A stretch of 64,000 bases of DNA from Ignavibacteria bacterium (GTDB lineage Bacteria; Bacteroidota; Ignavibacteria; Ignavibacteriales; Ignavibacteriaceae): the NCBI GenBank assembly GCA_030693705.1, contig JAUYAB010000063.1, positions 1 through 64,000 on the forward strand, given 5' to 3'. How positions within the stretch are numbered: the stretch's first letter is position 1; every line of letters begins with the position of its first letter. Positions 35,262 to 44,201 of this stretch are shown here, piece after piece. The translations under genes and the position numbers were made by a program. The notes below the pieces were generated by a model. It did no database searches. It was given only the letters and a program-made list of their open reading frames with translations, and was not told the DNA's origin.

Positions 35262-37541
35262 ATGAAATTAGTAAAGTTATTTCTGTTTGTTTGTTTATTA
35301 AATACTTTTTTGGATGCACAGGAATCGAACGGCGTGCTAATCGGCAGAGTTTTTGATCACTCTACGAACCAACCAATTCCCTTTGCGTCAGTGCAGTTGC
35401 TAAACTTTGACCAAGGAACTCAGTCAGACACCAATGGAAATTTTGTATTTAAAAACTTACCTCCACGAACTTACCAACTTAGAGTTTCTGCGATCGGATA
35501 TATTTCAGAAACAAAATCCGACATCCCTATCAACACAGCCAAACCCACAGAAATAGTTTTTGCATTAAAAGAATCCTTCTTAGAACTTGAAGGAGTGACC
35601 ATAACTTCTGACTATTTTATAAAAGACCCGTTTGAGACAAATAGCGTAGCAACATTTAGTTATGAAGAAATTCGCCGGGCGCCCGGAGGTTTTGAAGATG
35701 TGATACGTGCTCTCTCAGTACTTCCTGGAGTTGCGCAAGCTGACGCCGGTAGGAATGATTTAATTGTTCGGGGTGGCGCTCCTTCAGAAAATCTTTATTT
35801 ACTAGACGGAGTTCCGGTTCCAAATATTAATCATTTTGGAACGCAAGGAGCTACCGGCGGCCCATTAAGTTTTATTAATCTTGATTTTGTAAACGAAACG
35901 ACTTTTTCTACCGGAGGATTTCCCGTGCTTTACGGAGATAAACTTTCATCCGTATTGCAAATTAATTTAAGAGAAGGGAGAAAAGATAAATTGGGAGGAA
36001 AAGCTACCATCTCTGCTTCTCAATTTGGATTAAATTTAGAGGGACCGCTGGCTCAGAATTCATCTTTCCTTTTTTCCGCCAGGAGAAGTTATCTTGATTT
36101 CATCTTTAAAGCAGCCGGTTTTGGTTTTGTTCCCGAATATTATGACGTGCTTTCAAAATATAATATTACCCTAAATTCAAAAAGTTTTCTTTCTTTTCTC
36201 TTTGTGGGCGCTTTTGATAATGTAAAGTACTTTAACGACACCGAGGAAAAACGTTACGATAATTCAACAGTGTTAGGGAGTGATCAGACACAATATGCAG
36301 CAGCCCTTCAATTTAAACAGTTATTTGATGAAGGTTTTTATACTATTTCACTCAGCAGAAATTTTGTTGATTTTAACACATCACAACAAGATTCCCTTTT
36401 GAATCCAATTTTTCTAAACAAATCTCGAGAAGGAGAGAACATTTTAAAGCTTGATCTTATCTATAAGATCGGCAAACTAACTGAAATCAATTTCGGAACA
36501 GAAGCTAAACTGATTAATTTCAGCGCTGATATTTTCTTCCCTCCGTTTCAAACCACTTTCGGAGAAACGTTACCACTCAATTCAGTTGTTATTGACAAAA
36601 GGTACTATAAATACGCATCGTACTTAAACTTGAATCACATGTTTCTGCAAAGGTTTATTGCAAATGCCGGTCTGCGGTTTGATTATTTCGATGCTCTTAA
36701 CACAAAGCAATACATTAGTCCAAGATTTTCAATTTCATATATGTTAACTCCCGTAACAAACATAAATTTTAGTTCGGGGATATTCAATCAATTTCCATCT
36801 TATATTTGGCTAAGCGGAGACCCTGCGAATAAGAATTTAAAAGCTATTCGCGTTAATCAATACGTCTTAGGTTTTGACCATAGAGTTAAAGAAGATTTGT
36901 TATTGAAAAATGAATGTTATTATAAAGCGTATTCAAATTATCCAACAAGTTTAATTCGTCCTTACTTAAGTTTAGCCAACACCGGGGCAGGTTTTGCGGG
37001 TTCTGAAGACAATTTTTCTGCTTTCGGATTAGAACCGTTAGTTAGCGCGGGAAAAGGATTTTCTCGAGGAATTGAAGTTTCACTTCAAAAAAAATCCTCT
37101 GATATTCCCCATTATGGAATTGTAAGCATCACTTATAATGAATCTAAATTTATTGCACTTGATGGAGTAGAACGTTTTGGAAGTTTTGATCAACGCTGGA
37201 TTTTTAATATAAGCGGAGGATTCATTTTCAGCAACAACTATGAAACGAGTTTTAAATTCCGTTATGCTACCGGAAAACCGGCGACCCCATTTAATCTTGA
37301 TGGAACGCAAAGTATCGCAAATTATAATTCAGGAAGGTTAGACCCATTACACAGTTTGGACATACGAATCGACAAGCGCTGGTTCTTTGAACATTTAACA
37401 CTAATAACCTATATCGATTTACAAAATATTTATAACAACAAAAATGGCGGTTATATCAGATGGGATCGGCGTGAAAAGAAAATTGTAAAGAACCAGTCCA
37501 TCGGTTTACTTCCTACCATTGGACTTAGTTTAGAGTTTTAA
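35262..37541 (+). CDS. TonB-dependent receptor with carboxypeptidase-regulatory-like domain
   Basis: 759 aa. Signal peptide at 1-19, a carboxypeptidase-regulatory-like domain at about 24-108 (GVLIGRVFDHSTNQPIPFASVQL), a plug at about 115-220 (NDLIVRGGAPSENLYLLDGVPVPN; FSTGGFPVLYGDKLSSVLQI), and a barrel ending GLSLEF. It is shorter than the 914-aa receptor of this window and lacks SusD or secreted partners. Substrate unknown. It is divergent from the histidine kinase gene and followed by a convergent flavoprotein gene, so probably a single-gene transcript. Confidence 0.9.
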   Translation: MKLVKLFLFVCLLNTFLDAQESNGVLIGRVFDHSTNQPIPFASVQLLNFDQGTQSDTNGNFVFKNLPPRTYQLRVSAIGYISETKSDIPINTAKPTEIVFALKESFLELEGVTITSDYFIKDPFETNSVATFSYEEIRRAPGGFEDVIRALSVLPGVAQADAGRNDLIVRGGAPSENLYLLDGVPVPNINHFGTQGATGGPLSFINLDFVNETTFSTGGFPVLYGDKLSSVLQINLREGRKDKLGGKATISASQFGLNLEGPLAQNSSFLFSARRSYLDFIFKAAGFGFVPEYYDVLSKYNITLNSKSFLSFLFVGAFDNVKYFNDTEEKRYDNSTVLGSDQTQYAAALQFKQLFDEGFYTISLSRNFVDFNTSQQDSLLNPIFLNKSREGENILKLDLIYKIGKLTEINFGTEAKLINFSADIFFPPFQTTFGETLPLNSVVIDKRYYKYASYLNLNHMFLQRFIANAGLRFDYFDALNTKQYISPRFSISYMLTPVTNINFSSGIFNQFPSYIWLSGDPANKNLKAIRVNQYVLGFDHRVKEDLLLKNECYYKAYSNYPTSLIRPYLSLANTGAGFAGSEDNFSAFGLEPLVSAGKGFSRGIEVSLQKKSSDIPHYGIVSITYNESKFIALDGVERFGSFDQRWIFNISGGFIFSNNYETSFKFRYATGKPATPFNLDGTQSIANYNSGRLDPLHSLDIRIDKRWFFEHLTLITYIDLQNIYNNKNGGYIRWDRREKKIVKNQSIGLLPTIGLSLEF

Positions 37542-37581
37542 GTTAAGTTCTGCAATCTCAATAGCTAAATACCGGGTGATC

Positions 37582-38745
37582 TTACATGAATACTTTTGCT
37601 ACATCCAGTAATAAAGAAGGCTTATTCCACAATGCTGTTCTGAATAACGTACCAAGAGTTCTTTTGTCGGCTGGAATTTTTACAAATGCGTCTGCAATGT
37701 CATTAAATTTTTCATCCGGGAAATTATAAATTCCTTCTTTTATTCTGTTGTAGATCTGGTGTCGTTTTCCAAGTCGGTCATCCCAAGCTTTATTATAAGT
37801 CAAAATATGATCCAATTTATTCATCTTAACTGCTTCGGCTGCAATGGCACCTGCAATATTTCCACCGATCATTCCGCTTGTAATTCCACCGCCGCTTAAG
37901 GGATTAACCTGACGTGCTGCATCACCAACCAGCATAATACCGGGAGCGGAAATTTTATCCAACGTAATTCCGCACGGAACGCCGCCGGAAATTTTGGTCA
38001 ATACAGGCGCATCCGGGTAATGCTTAAACATAAAATCATCGAGATACGATAAAGCAGATTTTTTCTTTCCGATTAATCCGCTAACGCCGATCCCGATATT
38101 AGCTTTGTTATGTCCTTTTGGGAATATCCAAAGATATCCCGAAGGAGAAACCTCGAGTCCGAAATAGAAATAAAGTGTGTCTTGAGCTACCGGAATGTTA
38201 GCCGCAGTAATTTGTACCGCACTTTCCATTTCACGAAAATCAACATGGGTTGGAATTCCCGCCCATCGCCCAACACGCGATTCCACACCATCGGCAGCGA
38301 TAACAATTTTTGCACGAACTTCTTTTTGCTCACCTTGATATTCGTATTTAACGCCACAGACTTTTCCATCTTCAATCAATAAACCGTTTACATACGTACG
38401 GGTCATAATTTCCGCTCCGGCATCTGCCGCTGTACGAGCAAGTTCATAATCAAATAATCGGCGTTCCAGCACAAACACCGCTTCTTTAAATTGGAGCGTC
38501 ACTTCAGATTCATTCGGCGCTATAAAAGAAAACTTAGATATTTTCGATGCGATCCATTTATCATCCGCAGCAATAAATTCTTCTATTCCCGCTTTAGCAA
38601 CCGCTTCACCGCAACGCACCGGATAACCGACATCCCTATCTTTTTCAAGCAAGAGAACAGAGGTCCCTTTTTCTGCAACGCTTCTTGCGGCTATTGACCC
38701 AGCAGGACCTGCACCGACGACAATTACATCATAACTTTGTTTCAA
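37582..38745 (-). CDS. Geranylgeranyl-reductase-family flavoprotein
   Basis: 387 aa. FAD-binding GAGPAGSIAA at residues 11-20, the conserved Y-P-V-R-C-G-E block (DVGYPVRCGEAV), the second FAD motif GIMLVGDAARQVNPLSGGGI, and, in the substrate cavity, Y-L-W-I-F-P followed by seven residues and G-I-G, the signature of archaeal and menaquinone prenyl reductases. It is expected to saturate double bonds of prenyl chains such as menaquinone tails. A TATCTTTG -7-like element lies at 38772-38779. A methyltransferase and a 2x[4Fe-4S] ferredoxin are nearby, and the ferredoxin could donate electrons (inference). Confidence 0.88.
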   Translation of the reverse strand: MKQSYDVIVVGAGPAGSIAARSVAEKGTSVLLLEKDRDVGYPVRCGEAVAKAGIEEFIAADDKWIASKISKFSFIAPNESEVTLQFKEAVFVLERRLFDYELARTAADAGAEIMTRTYVNGLLIEDGKVCGVKYEYQGEQKEVRAKIVIAADGVESRVGRWAGIPTHVDFREMESAVQITAANIPVAQDTLYFYFGLEVSPSGYLWIFPKGHNKANIGIGVSGLIGKKKSALSYLDDFMFKHYPDAPVLTKISGGVPCGITLDKISAPGIMLVGDAARQVNPLSGGGITSGMIGGNIAGAIAAEAVKMNKLDHILTYNKAWDDRLGKRHQIYNRIKEGIYNFPDEKFNDIADAFVKIPADKRTLGTLFRTALWNKPSLLLDVAKVFM

Positions 38746-38879
38746 ATCGATTTTTCTTTAATTACTTGAAACAAAGATAAAAATTTTCAACTTCTTTTCC
38801 ATTCGTTTTTACTTAACGTGATTATTAATTAATTTTAGATGTTCAAGAACCAATTTCAATTATTAGGCAAAAGACGAAA

Positions 38880-39734
38880 ATGAAGACTTTTACTCCGCAA
38901 GATGTGGCGAATTACTATGACCAAACAGAAGTCCATTATAGAAGATTTTGGAAGTTTGAGGAAGCGCTTGGTTTACATTATGGAATTTGGAGTGAGGGGA
39001 TCAAGAATCTCAAAGACGCAGTACTCAATACCAATAAACTTCTGGCTGAAATTGGAGAAATAAAATCAACCGATGTTGTCCTTGATGCCGGATGCGGTGT
39101 CGGAGGTTCTGCAATCTTTATAGCTAAGAATATCGGTTGTAAGGTCATCGGAATAACACTGAGTGAAAAGCAAGCAGCTACTGCCACAGAATTTGCAGAA
39201 AAGCATGGAGTAACTCAACTTGTTTCTTTTAAAGCGATGAACTACACCTCAACATCATTTGCAGACAATACGTTTGATTTTGTCTGGGCAATTGAAAGCA
39301 TGCAGACTGCGGTGAATAAATCCGACTTTTTGAAAGAAGCAAAGAGAGTTTTAAAACCCGGAGGGAAAATTCTTATTGCCGATTGTTTCAAATCATACAA
39401 CTACCCATTTGCAAAAAATAAATTGATGCAACTGATGTTTAATGGTTGGGCGGTTACGGATGTTGTGAGCGCAGAAGAATTAATCAACGAAGCAAATCAC
39501 TTTGGGTTCGTTCTACATAAAGAACTGGAGGTAACGAAAGAAGTTTATCCATCCGTACTCCGATTTTTTTATGCGGCGGTTATTGGAATGTTCGGGACTT
39601 TCTTCTACAATGTGTTTGTAAAAAAAGCGAGTTACTTTTCGAGAGTTCATTACAAAACGGGATTATCACAATTTGCAGCGTACAAGAAAAAGCTTTGGAC
39701 GTATAATTTGTTGGTATTGAAATGTGAAAAATAG
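38880..39734 (+). CDS. SAM-dependent methyltransferase (tocopherol/sterol MT-like)
   Basis: 284 aa. N-terminus VANYYDQTEVHYRRFWKFEEALGLHYGIW is typical of gamma-tocopherol/sterol C-methyltransferase-like enzymes, with the Y-x-x-x-x-x-x-Y-x-x-x-W pattern. Motif I VLDAGCGVGGSA near residue 61, motif II GITLSEKQ, motif III VWAIESMQ, and RVLKPGGKILIADCF follow. A hydrophobic C-terminal stretch (FFYAAVIGMFGTFFYNVFV) may bind membranes. It is divergent from the prenyl-reductase-like gene, so a lipid-quinone or prenyl substrate is plausible but not shown. Confidence 0.82.
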   Translation: MKTFTPQDVANYYDQTEVHYRRFWKFEEALGLHYGIWSEGIKNLKDAVLNTNKLLAEIGEIKSTDVVLDAGCGVGGSAIFIAKNIGCKVIGITLSEKQAATATEFAEKHGVTQLVSFKAMNYTSTSFADNTFDFVWAIESMQTAVNKSDFLKEAKRVLKPGGKILIADCFKSYNYPFAKNKLMQLMFNGWAVTDVVSAEELINEANHFGFVLHKELEVTKEVYPSVLRFFYAAVIGMFGTFFYNVFVKKASYFSRVHYKTGLSQFAAYKKKLWTYNLLVLKCEK

Positions 39735-39796
39735 GCAGGTATCAGTAGGCAGTCAGCGGTCGGCAGAATGCAGTTGGCAGTAGACAAACCGCAGTT
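39734..39796 (+). repeat. Degenerate 7-bp tandem repeat (GGCAGTN), left of the four-helix gene
   Basis: Nine heptamers in register (ggcaggt, atcagta, ggcagtc, agcggtc, ggcagaa, tgcagtt, ggcagta, gacaaac, cgcagtt) begin at the stop codon of the methyltransferase. Its reverse complement matches the CTGCCNA array at 40233-40295, so the two arrays are inverted around the four-helix-bundle gene. Confidence 0.7.
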
Positions 39797-39844
39797 CAAA
39801 ATCAAGAACACGCTATTAACCGAAGTGTTCATTTGATTAATACT

Positions 39845-40210
39845 TCAACAATATTTTTGAGGATTTTTTAATATATCGCCTAATAATCTTCCAACTTCTT
39901 CTGCTTTATTTAATAAATCTTGAAACTGTTCTTTTGAGATATAATTACAAGCTAATGAAAAATCCAACCAAACTTGAGTCTCACTATTTTCCATATCGGA
40001 ATCGGATATTTTAGAAATAAAATGAGCCTCATAAATTCTTTTTCTGTAACCCTCTGCAACATTAGAACAAACTGATCTTGATGATCTTCTTATTTGGGAA
40101 GTTAAAGAATAAATTTCTTCTTTCGGAAATGTTTTGGTGATTTCAAATATTTCCATCGCTAAAGCAAACGCTTTCTTATAAACCAGCAAATCCTTAAATC
40201 CATTACTCAT
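39845..40210 (-). CDS. Four-helix-bundle protein (S23 / 23S rRNA intervening-sequence-protein family)
   Basis: 121 aa. GFKDLLVYKKAFALAMEIFEITKTFPKEEIYSLTSQIRRSSRSVCSNVAEGY is the family consensus: conserved W/V-Y-K-A-ALA, F-P-x-x-E-x-Y-L-x-Q-I-R-R-S, and S-x-x-N-I/V-A-E-G. The family was first seen inside 23S rRNA insertions of Leptospira, but most bacterial copies are free-standing, as here with no rRNA. Function is unknown. It is flanked on both sides by inverted heptamer repeat arrays. Confidence 0.93.
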   Translation of the reverse strand: MSNGFKDLLVYKKAFALAMEIFEITKTFPKEEIYSLTSQIRRSSRSVCSNVAEGYRKRIYEAHFISKISDSDMENSETQVWLDFSLACNYISKEQFQDLLNKAEEVGRLLGDILKNPQKYC

Positions 40211-40232
40211 ATCACACTCAATTTATTTATTA

Positions 40233-40295
40233 CTGCCTATTGCTTACTGCCAACTGAGAATTGCCGACTGCGTATTGCCGACTGCCTACCGTCCC
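40233..40295 (-). repeat. Degenerate 7-bp tandem repeat (CTGCCNA), right of the four-helix gene
   Basis: Nine heptamers in register (ctgccta, ttgctta, ctgccaa, ctgagaa, ttgccga, ctgcgta, ttgccga, ctgccta, ccgtccc). The array runs through the ferredoxin stop codon (40286-40288), so it encodes the last residue and the stop of that gene. It is the inverted counterpart of the array at 39734-39796. Confidence 0.7.
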
Positions 40296-40477
40296 CTTAC
40301 TCCATCCTTATTAAACTTTATCACCTCAATCGGACAGCTCCATATACACTTTGAGCAGTTTGTACAGCGTGCATCTATGATAAATATTTCCGCTTCCTTC
40401 AATTCAATGGCGTCTTCCGGACACACGCCAACGCAACATCCGCAAAAATCACATTTGTTGGGAAGTATCTCTATCAT
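40286..40477 (-). CDS. 2x[4Fe-4S] ferredoxin
   Basis: 63 aa from the ATG at 40477; an ATG at 40510 would add 11 residues of no family likeness. Cluster I: C9, C12, C15, C19-P; cluster II: C38, C41, C44, C48-P, both with standard spacing. Carries low-potential electrons in the cytoplasm. It has no oxidoreductase partner in the same operon. The nearest flavoprotein is the geranylgeranyl-reductase-like enzyme 1.5 kb away, and archaeal members of that family use a neighbouring ferredoxin, so it is a candidate donor (inference). Confidence 0.9.
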   Translation of the reverse strand: MIEILPNKCDFCGCCVGVCPEDAIELKEAEIFIIDARCTNCSKCIWSCPIEVIKFNKDGVRGR

Positions 40478-40584
40478 CAGTTTGCCGTTTTTTGCCTGGC
40501 GGTAGTTCATAGTCAGTTCAAAGTAGATAGTATAAAATAAAAGTTATTTGCGGATTAGTTCGTTGAATATCCGAGATTAGTTAC

Positions 40585-40627
40585 AAAAAAAGAAATGACA
40601 TTCCGACTTATCGGGATGTCATTTCTT
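40585..40627 (-). terminator. Intrinsic terminator of the DUF5723/lipoprotein pair
   Basis: A 17-bp stem (40590-40606 with 40611-40627, one G.T pair) has a CTTA loop. On the minus strand a T run follows (complement of 40585-40591). It lies 12 nt past the stop at 40639. Confidence 0.92.
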
Positions 40628-40638
40628 AAATGTTTAGA

Positions 40639-42093
40639 TTAAAATTTCCACTTGGAATCGAACGCGAAGGAAACTCTTTTTGCTCCGTTCGGCATAAAGA
40701 GATAATGGAAATCAGGAGTTCCGCCATTAAGTTCTAAGAAACCAAAATCAAGCCCGGCGCCGGCGCCCCAACCGAATTTATCAAATCCGCCGAACGAAAG
40801 TCCCGTACGGAAAGCGATTATCCAATTTGAAGGGATCCATTCAGCGCCAACAGAAAGCCGTGGTTTTTTGCTGTTGCGAAGTTGGTCGTTGAACCCTTGA
40901 TTATAATCTACAACGATCAACATTTTGCCGGGGAAATATCCTTTCACAAATTTATCTAATTGGAAAGATACGCCAATGTGCATCGCCGTAGGAAGCGAAG
41001 TTTTTAATTCACCAACATATTTGCTTGAATCTTTACCGGTTAGTTTATCTCCCAAATGTTTAGTCTGGTTTGTATCGGCTAAATTCGTAATCAAAACCTC
41101 AGTGTTAGCTTGGAACTCAGCTACATTCTTTTTCCAATTCACACTTCCAAGATCAGTAAACGAAAGTCCAACCGACCAGACATCATTGATCTTTCCCCAA
41201 AGACCAAAATCAAATCCGAAACCATTTCCGGCGGGTGAAGGAAAAGGTCCGTAGGACGATTTCATTTTTGTGGAGGTAGAATCAAAACTATACTCAACTG
41301 CAAAGTCCGGTGAGAAAGAAGAATGAGCCATAAAATCATTTTTTATAGTAAGTGCATTTTGCGCACCGGTAGAAAACTGGCTGTTCATTTTGTCTATGCC
41401 AACGTAGAAAAATCCCGAAACAATATTCATCGAAAAACCATAGTTGAAATCTTGGAATACTTTCGGTAAAAATGTCATTCCGTGCGCCCATGAGAGAGAA
41501 TATTTTCTTAACCACCAGGCTTGGAGTTTCGTATCATTAAAGTTAAAAACATCGCCGGGAGTGTTTCCGTTCATTAATAACTCAACCAATTCCTTTGGAA
41601 AAGTAACGTTTGAACCGAAGACATCGCTAATTGCAAAGGTGAAGACACCGGCTTTAGCGCTCGGTTTAAAGGAAATTGCAAAAAGGGTTGCTTGTAAGTC
41701 AGATTGAAATGTTCCGCCTTCTGAAAATAAATTTACCAACCGGGATTTATCATCGGATGTTAAATATTTACCGACTTTTTCGCCCGCGGCATTCGTTGAA
41801 CTTTCTCCAAAAAAATAATTGAACTCATCGATCGATAAAAAATTTGTTCCGATTTTCATTCCCATTTGCGGTATCGGCAGTACAGTAATAATTTCCCATT
41901 TTCTTGTAGAATCTTTTCGGTTAAAGATTGTTGCCGGATTTGTACCTAATCCACCCAGACCTTTAGATGCGGTAGTATAAGTGTTTCCCATTGCCACAGA
42001 ACGTGCGTCGGTAATACCTATTGACCCGGCTGATTGAGCGGCGACTTGAACAGAAAAAAGAATTGCGATTGCAGATATTAAAATTGTTTTCAT
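40639..42093 (-). CDS. DUF5723-family outer-membrane beta-barrel protein
   Basis: 484 aa. Signal peptide at 1-19 (MKTILISAIAILFSVQVAAQ). The mature start SAGSIGITDARSVAMGNTYTTASKGLGGLGTNPATIF is the FadL/PorV-like N-terminus used by DUF5723 proteins. The rest is alternating beta barrel and ends in Phe (VSFAFDSKWKF). A transport or T9SS-associated role is possible. It lies 11 nt downstream of the 698-aa lipoprotein gene on the same strand, so the two may work together at the outer membrane. Confidence 0.8.
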   Translation of the reverse strand: MKTILISAIAILFSVQVAAQSAGSIGITDARSVAMGNTYTTASKGLGGLGTNPATIFNRKDSTRKWEIITVLPIPQMGMKIGTNFLSIDEFNYFFGESSTNAAGEKVGKYLTSDDKSRLVNLFSEGGTFQSDLQATLFAISFKPSAKAGVFTFAISDVFGSNVTFPKELVELLMNGNTPGDVFNFNDTKLQAWWLRKYSLSWAHGMTFLPKVFQDFNYGFSMNIVSGFFYVGIDKMNSQFSTGAQNALTIKNDFMAHSSFSPDFAVEYSFDSTSTKMKSSYGPFPSPAGNGFGFDFGLWGKINDVWSVGLSFTDLGSVNWKKNVAEFQANTEVLITNLADTNQTKHLGDKLTGKDSSKYVGELKTSLPTAMHIGVSFQLDKFVKGYFPGKMLIVVDYNQGFNDQLRNSKKPRLSVGAEWIPSNWIIAFRTGLSFGGFDKFGWGAGAGLDFGFLELNGGTPDFHYLFMPNGAKRVSFAFDSKWKF

Positions 42094-42104
42094 CGTTCAT
42101 TCTC

Positions 42105-44201
42105 CTATGGATTAACGTGATAATTAACGCCGCCAAAACTCATAATCCGAATATCATCTATCGTTTTAAATTTGACGGGAAGATTAGTTGAACGACTTGT
42201 ATTTAGTTTGATGAGAATCCGCATATATTTTGCGCGTGCAATTAAATCGGATTCACCTACAGCTATTTTTACAGTATAGGTTGTAGGGATTTTTTTACTA
42301 ACATCAACACTTCCATTGTTGTCAGTTGCACAACCAGCAACGGTAATAGCTGTATCCTGATCTGCATGCTTCGGGGGAAAATACATCAAAAATGTGTTAG
42401 CACTATCGTATAGTTTTCCGGTAAAAGTAAAGGAAGCAGCTAATCCGTTTGTTAAAACTAAATTCATATCGGCAGTATTAAGATCGCGTATTCTCTTTTG
42501 TTTATCGGCATCAAAATCCATTTTAACCGAATCGGTAAATACTCCATCACTAATTCCAAGATCAAGCGGAAATTCAATTTTGGAGCTACCGGAGACGAAA
42601 CTGGTATTAGTAACGGTAACGGATTGATATTTTGAGTTTAAAGTTCCACCGGCATAAACGAAAATTGAATCCGGTAACCTTGAGAATTTTTTAAAGAAAT
42701 TGCTTACACTATCGGCATTTAATGTAATAACCGTATCAGTTTCAGTAATAGTAGTTTTACCATTCATTGTGTTTGCATTTAACGAAAGTGTGTTTTTTTG
42801 TCCAATTGAATTTTGCGCTTCAAGTCTTCCGGTAATCATAAAGTTAAGTTTCGCTCCGGCAGATGGAGCCAAATGCAATTCAATTAACGGTTTGTTAAAA
42901 TTAATTTGACCGAAACCAAATTTTGCTTGAAGGTCTTTCGTATCCAGACTTATCGCCGAACGTGTTTCATCAAGCGCTGTAGGTTTAACCAAACCGTTAA
43001 ACTCCTTTATTCCCAAAGCACTAAAATCAACCGTCGCTTTAAAATCGTCAGTCTTTTTAATGGTTCTATAATCGGTTGAACCTTGGGAAGTAAATGTTAC
43101 TTTGTAACTTACTTTGTTTGTCGGGTTATTATCTAAACTGACGAAAGAATAATCGGTAAGAGAAATATTATCAACAAACTTTGTTGTTGATTTTCTTAAT
43201 ATGGTTTTGCTTACCGTGTACTTAACGTTTGCCGGAGTTTTCATGTTGGCAATTTCCATCACTACATTCGCATCAACATCAAGATTATTTATTAACGTGA
43301 TGTTAAGTCGTCCCGTTGCAATTTTAATCGTTTTAAATTTTGTAGGTTGAGCAGAAACCGCATCCATCGTTATAGTGCTGTCAATAACTACAGGATTTTG
43401 TTGTGGAATTTTAGCGCTCGCTTCAGCAACAGATAAAGTGGAAAACTTTGTTGTTACCGAAAATGCTGTTTGTGGAATGGTCACTAAATTTATACCGCTC
43501 CCGCTAATAGAAACTGAAGTTTCAAATTTTAATTGATTCTTTACCGTTACACCGGTATTAAAAGATATAGCCGGGAAACTCTTTGCTGAATTTGGTGGAA
43601 CTGAAAGCGTTGCGGTCGTCTGAGCAACAACTTCATTTGTAGTGCTATTCTTTATTGTCAATCCGTTGATCGTTAATGTAACATGTTGTGCGAAATTATT
43701 TTTAATAGTGATGTTAATTGTTCCCGATTCAAATTTTGCACTTTGGAATTGGTCGATCGGAGAAAGTTCCGAGGTAACCGGACGATTATTCTCAGCTAAA
43801 ATTGGAACCTGTGTGCCGGGTGTTAATCCTTGTTGTGACCAGTTAAAACCAATATCAGCTTTGGTCGAATCACCATTGATCGAAATTGTTCCGATTTCTT
43901 TTGAAGTATTAGTTGAAAAGCCATCAACCTTAAGCTTGTCACTAACTTCAATTTTTTCAACATCCTTTACGGTACTGTAAACCAATAATCCGTTTTTTGT
44001 ATAATCGGGTTTTACAATAGACGAGTCTTTCTTGATCATATCCAAAATTGAATATGTTGTATCAACAAGTGGAAGATTTAGGGAGACGTCCCAACTTGGC
44101 GCCGTCGGTGATTTAATTCCACAAGATTGCATGAATGAAATCGAAACCAGTAAAGTCAATAGTAGAACCGGTATCCGATAGGCAAGTAGCGAGAATTTCA
44201 T
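42105..44201 (-). CDS. Large beta-rich lipoprotein, function unknown
   Basis: 698 aa. Signal peptide with lipobox S-F-M-Q-S-C, acylated Cys at residue 27, then GIKSPTAPSWDVSLNLPLVDTTYSILDM. This mature start (SPTAPxWDVxxxLPLxxxxY) is seen in outer-membrane lipoproteins of this phylum. The rest is a series of Thr/Ser-rich beta-sandwich-like repeats (INITIKNNFAQHVTLTINGLTIKN; LNITLINNLDVDANVVMEIANM; LVLTNGLAASFTFTGKLYD). It lies 11 nt upstream of the DUF5723 gene, so the pair is presumably one transcript. It was not recognised beyond that. Confidence 0.75.
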   Translation of the reverse strand: MKFSLLAYRIPVLLLTLLVSISFMQSCGIKSPTAPSWDVSLNLPLVDTTYSILDMIKKDSSIVKPDYTKNGLLVYSTVKDVEKIEVSDKLKVDGFSTNTSKEIGTISINGDSTKADIGFNWSQQGLTPGTQVPILAENNRPVTSELSPIDQFQSAKFESGTINITIKNNFAQHVTLTINGLTIKNSTTNEVVAQTTATLSVPPNSAKSFPAISFNTGVTVKNQLKFETSVSISGSGINLVTIPQTAFSVTTKFSTLSVAEASAKIPQQNPVVIDSTITMDAVSAQPTKFKTIKIATGRLNITLINNLDVDANVVMEIANMKTPANVKYTVSKTILRKSTTKFVDNISLTDYSFVSLDNNPTNKVSYKVTFTSQGSTDYRTIKKTDDFKATVDFSALGIKEFNGLVKPTALDETRSAISLDTKDLQAKFGFGQINFNKPLIELHLAPSAGAKLNFMITGRLEAQNSIGQKNTLSLNANTMNGKTTITETDTVITLNADSVSNFFKKFSRLPDSIFVYAGGTLNSKYQSVTVTNTSFVSGSSKIEFPLDLGISDGVFTDSVKMDFDADKQKRIRDLNTADMNLVLTNGLAASFTFTGKLYDSANTFLMYFPPKHADQDTAITVAGCATDNNGSVDVSKKIPTTYTVKIAVGESDLIARAKYMRILIKLNTSRSTNLPVKFKTIDDIRIMSFGGVNYHVNP

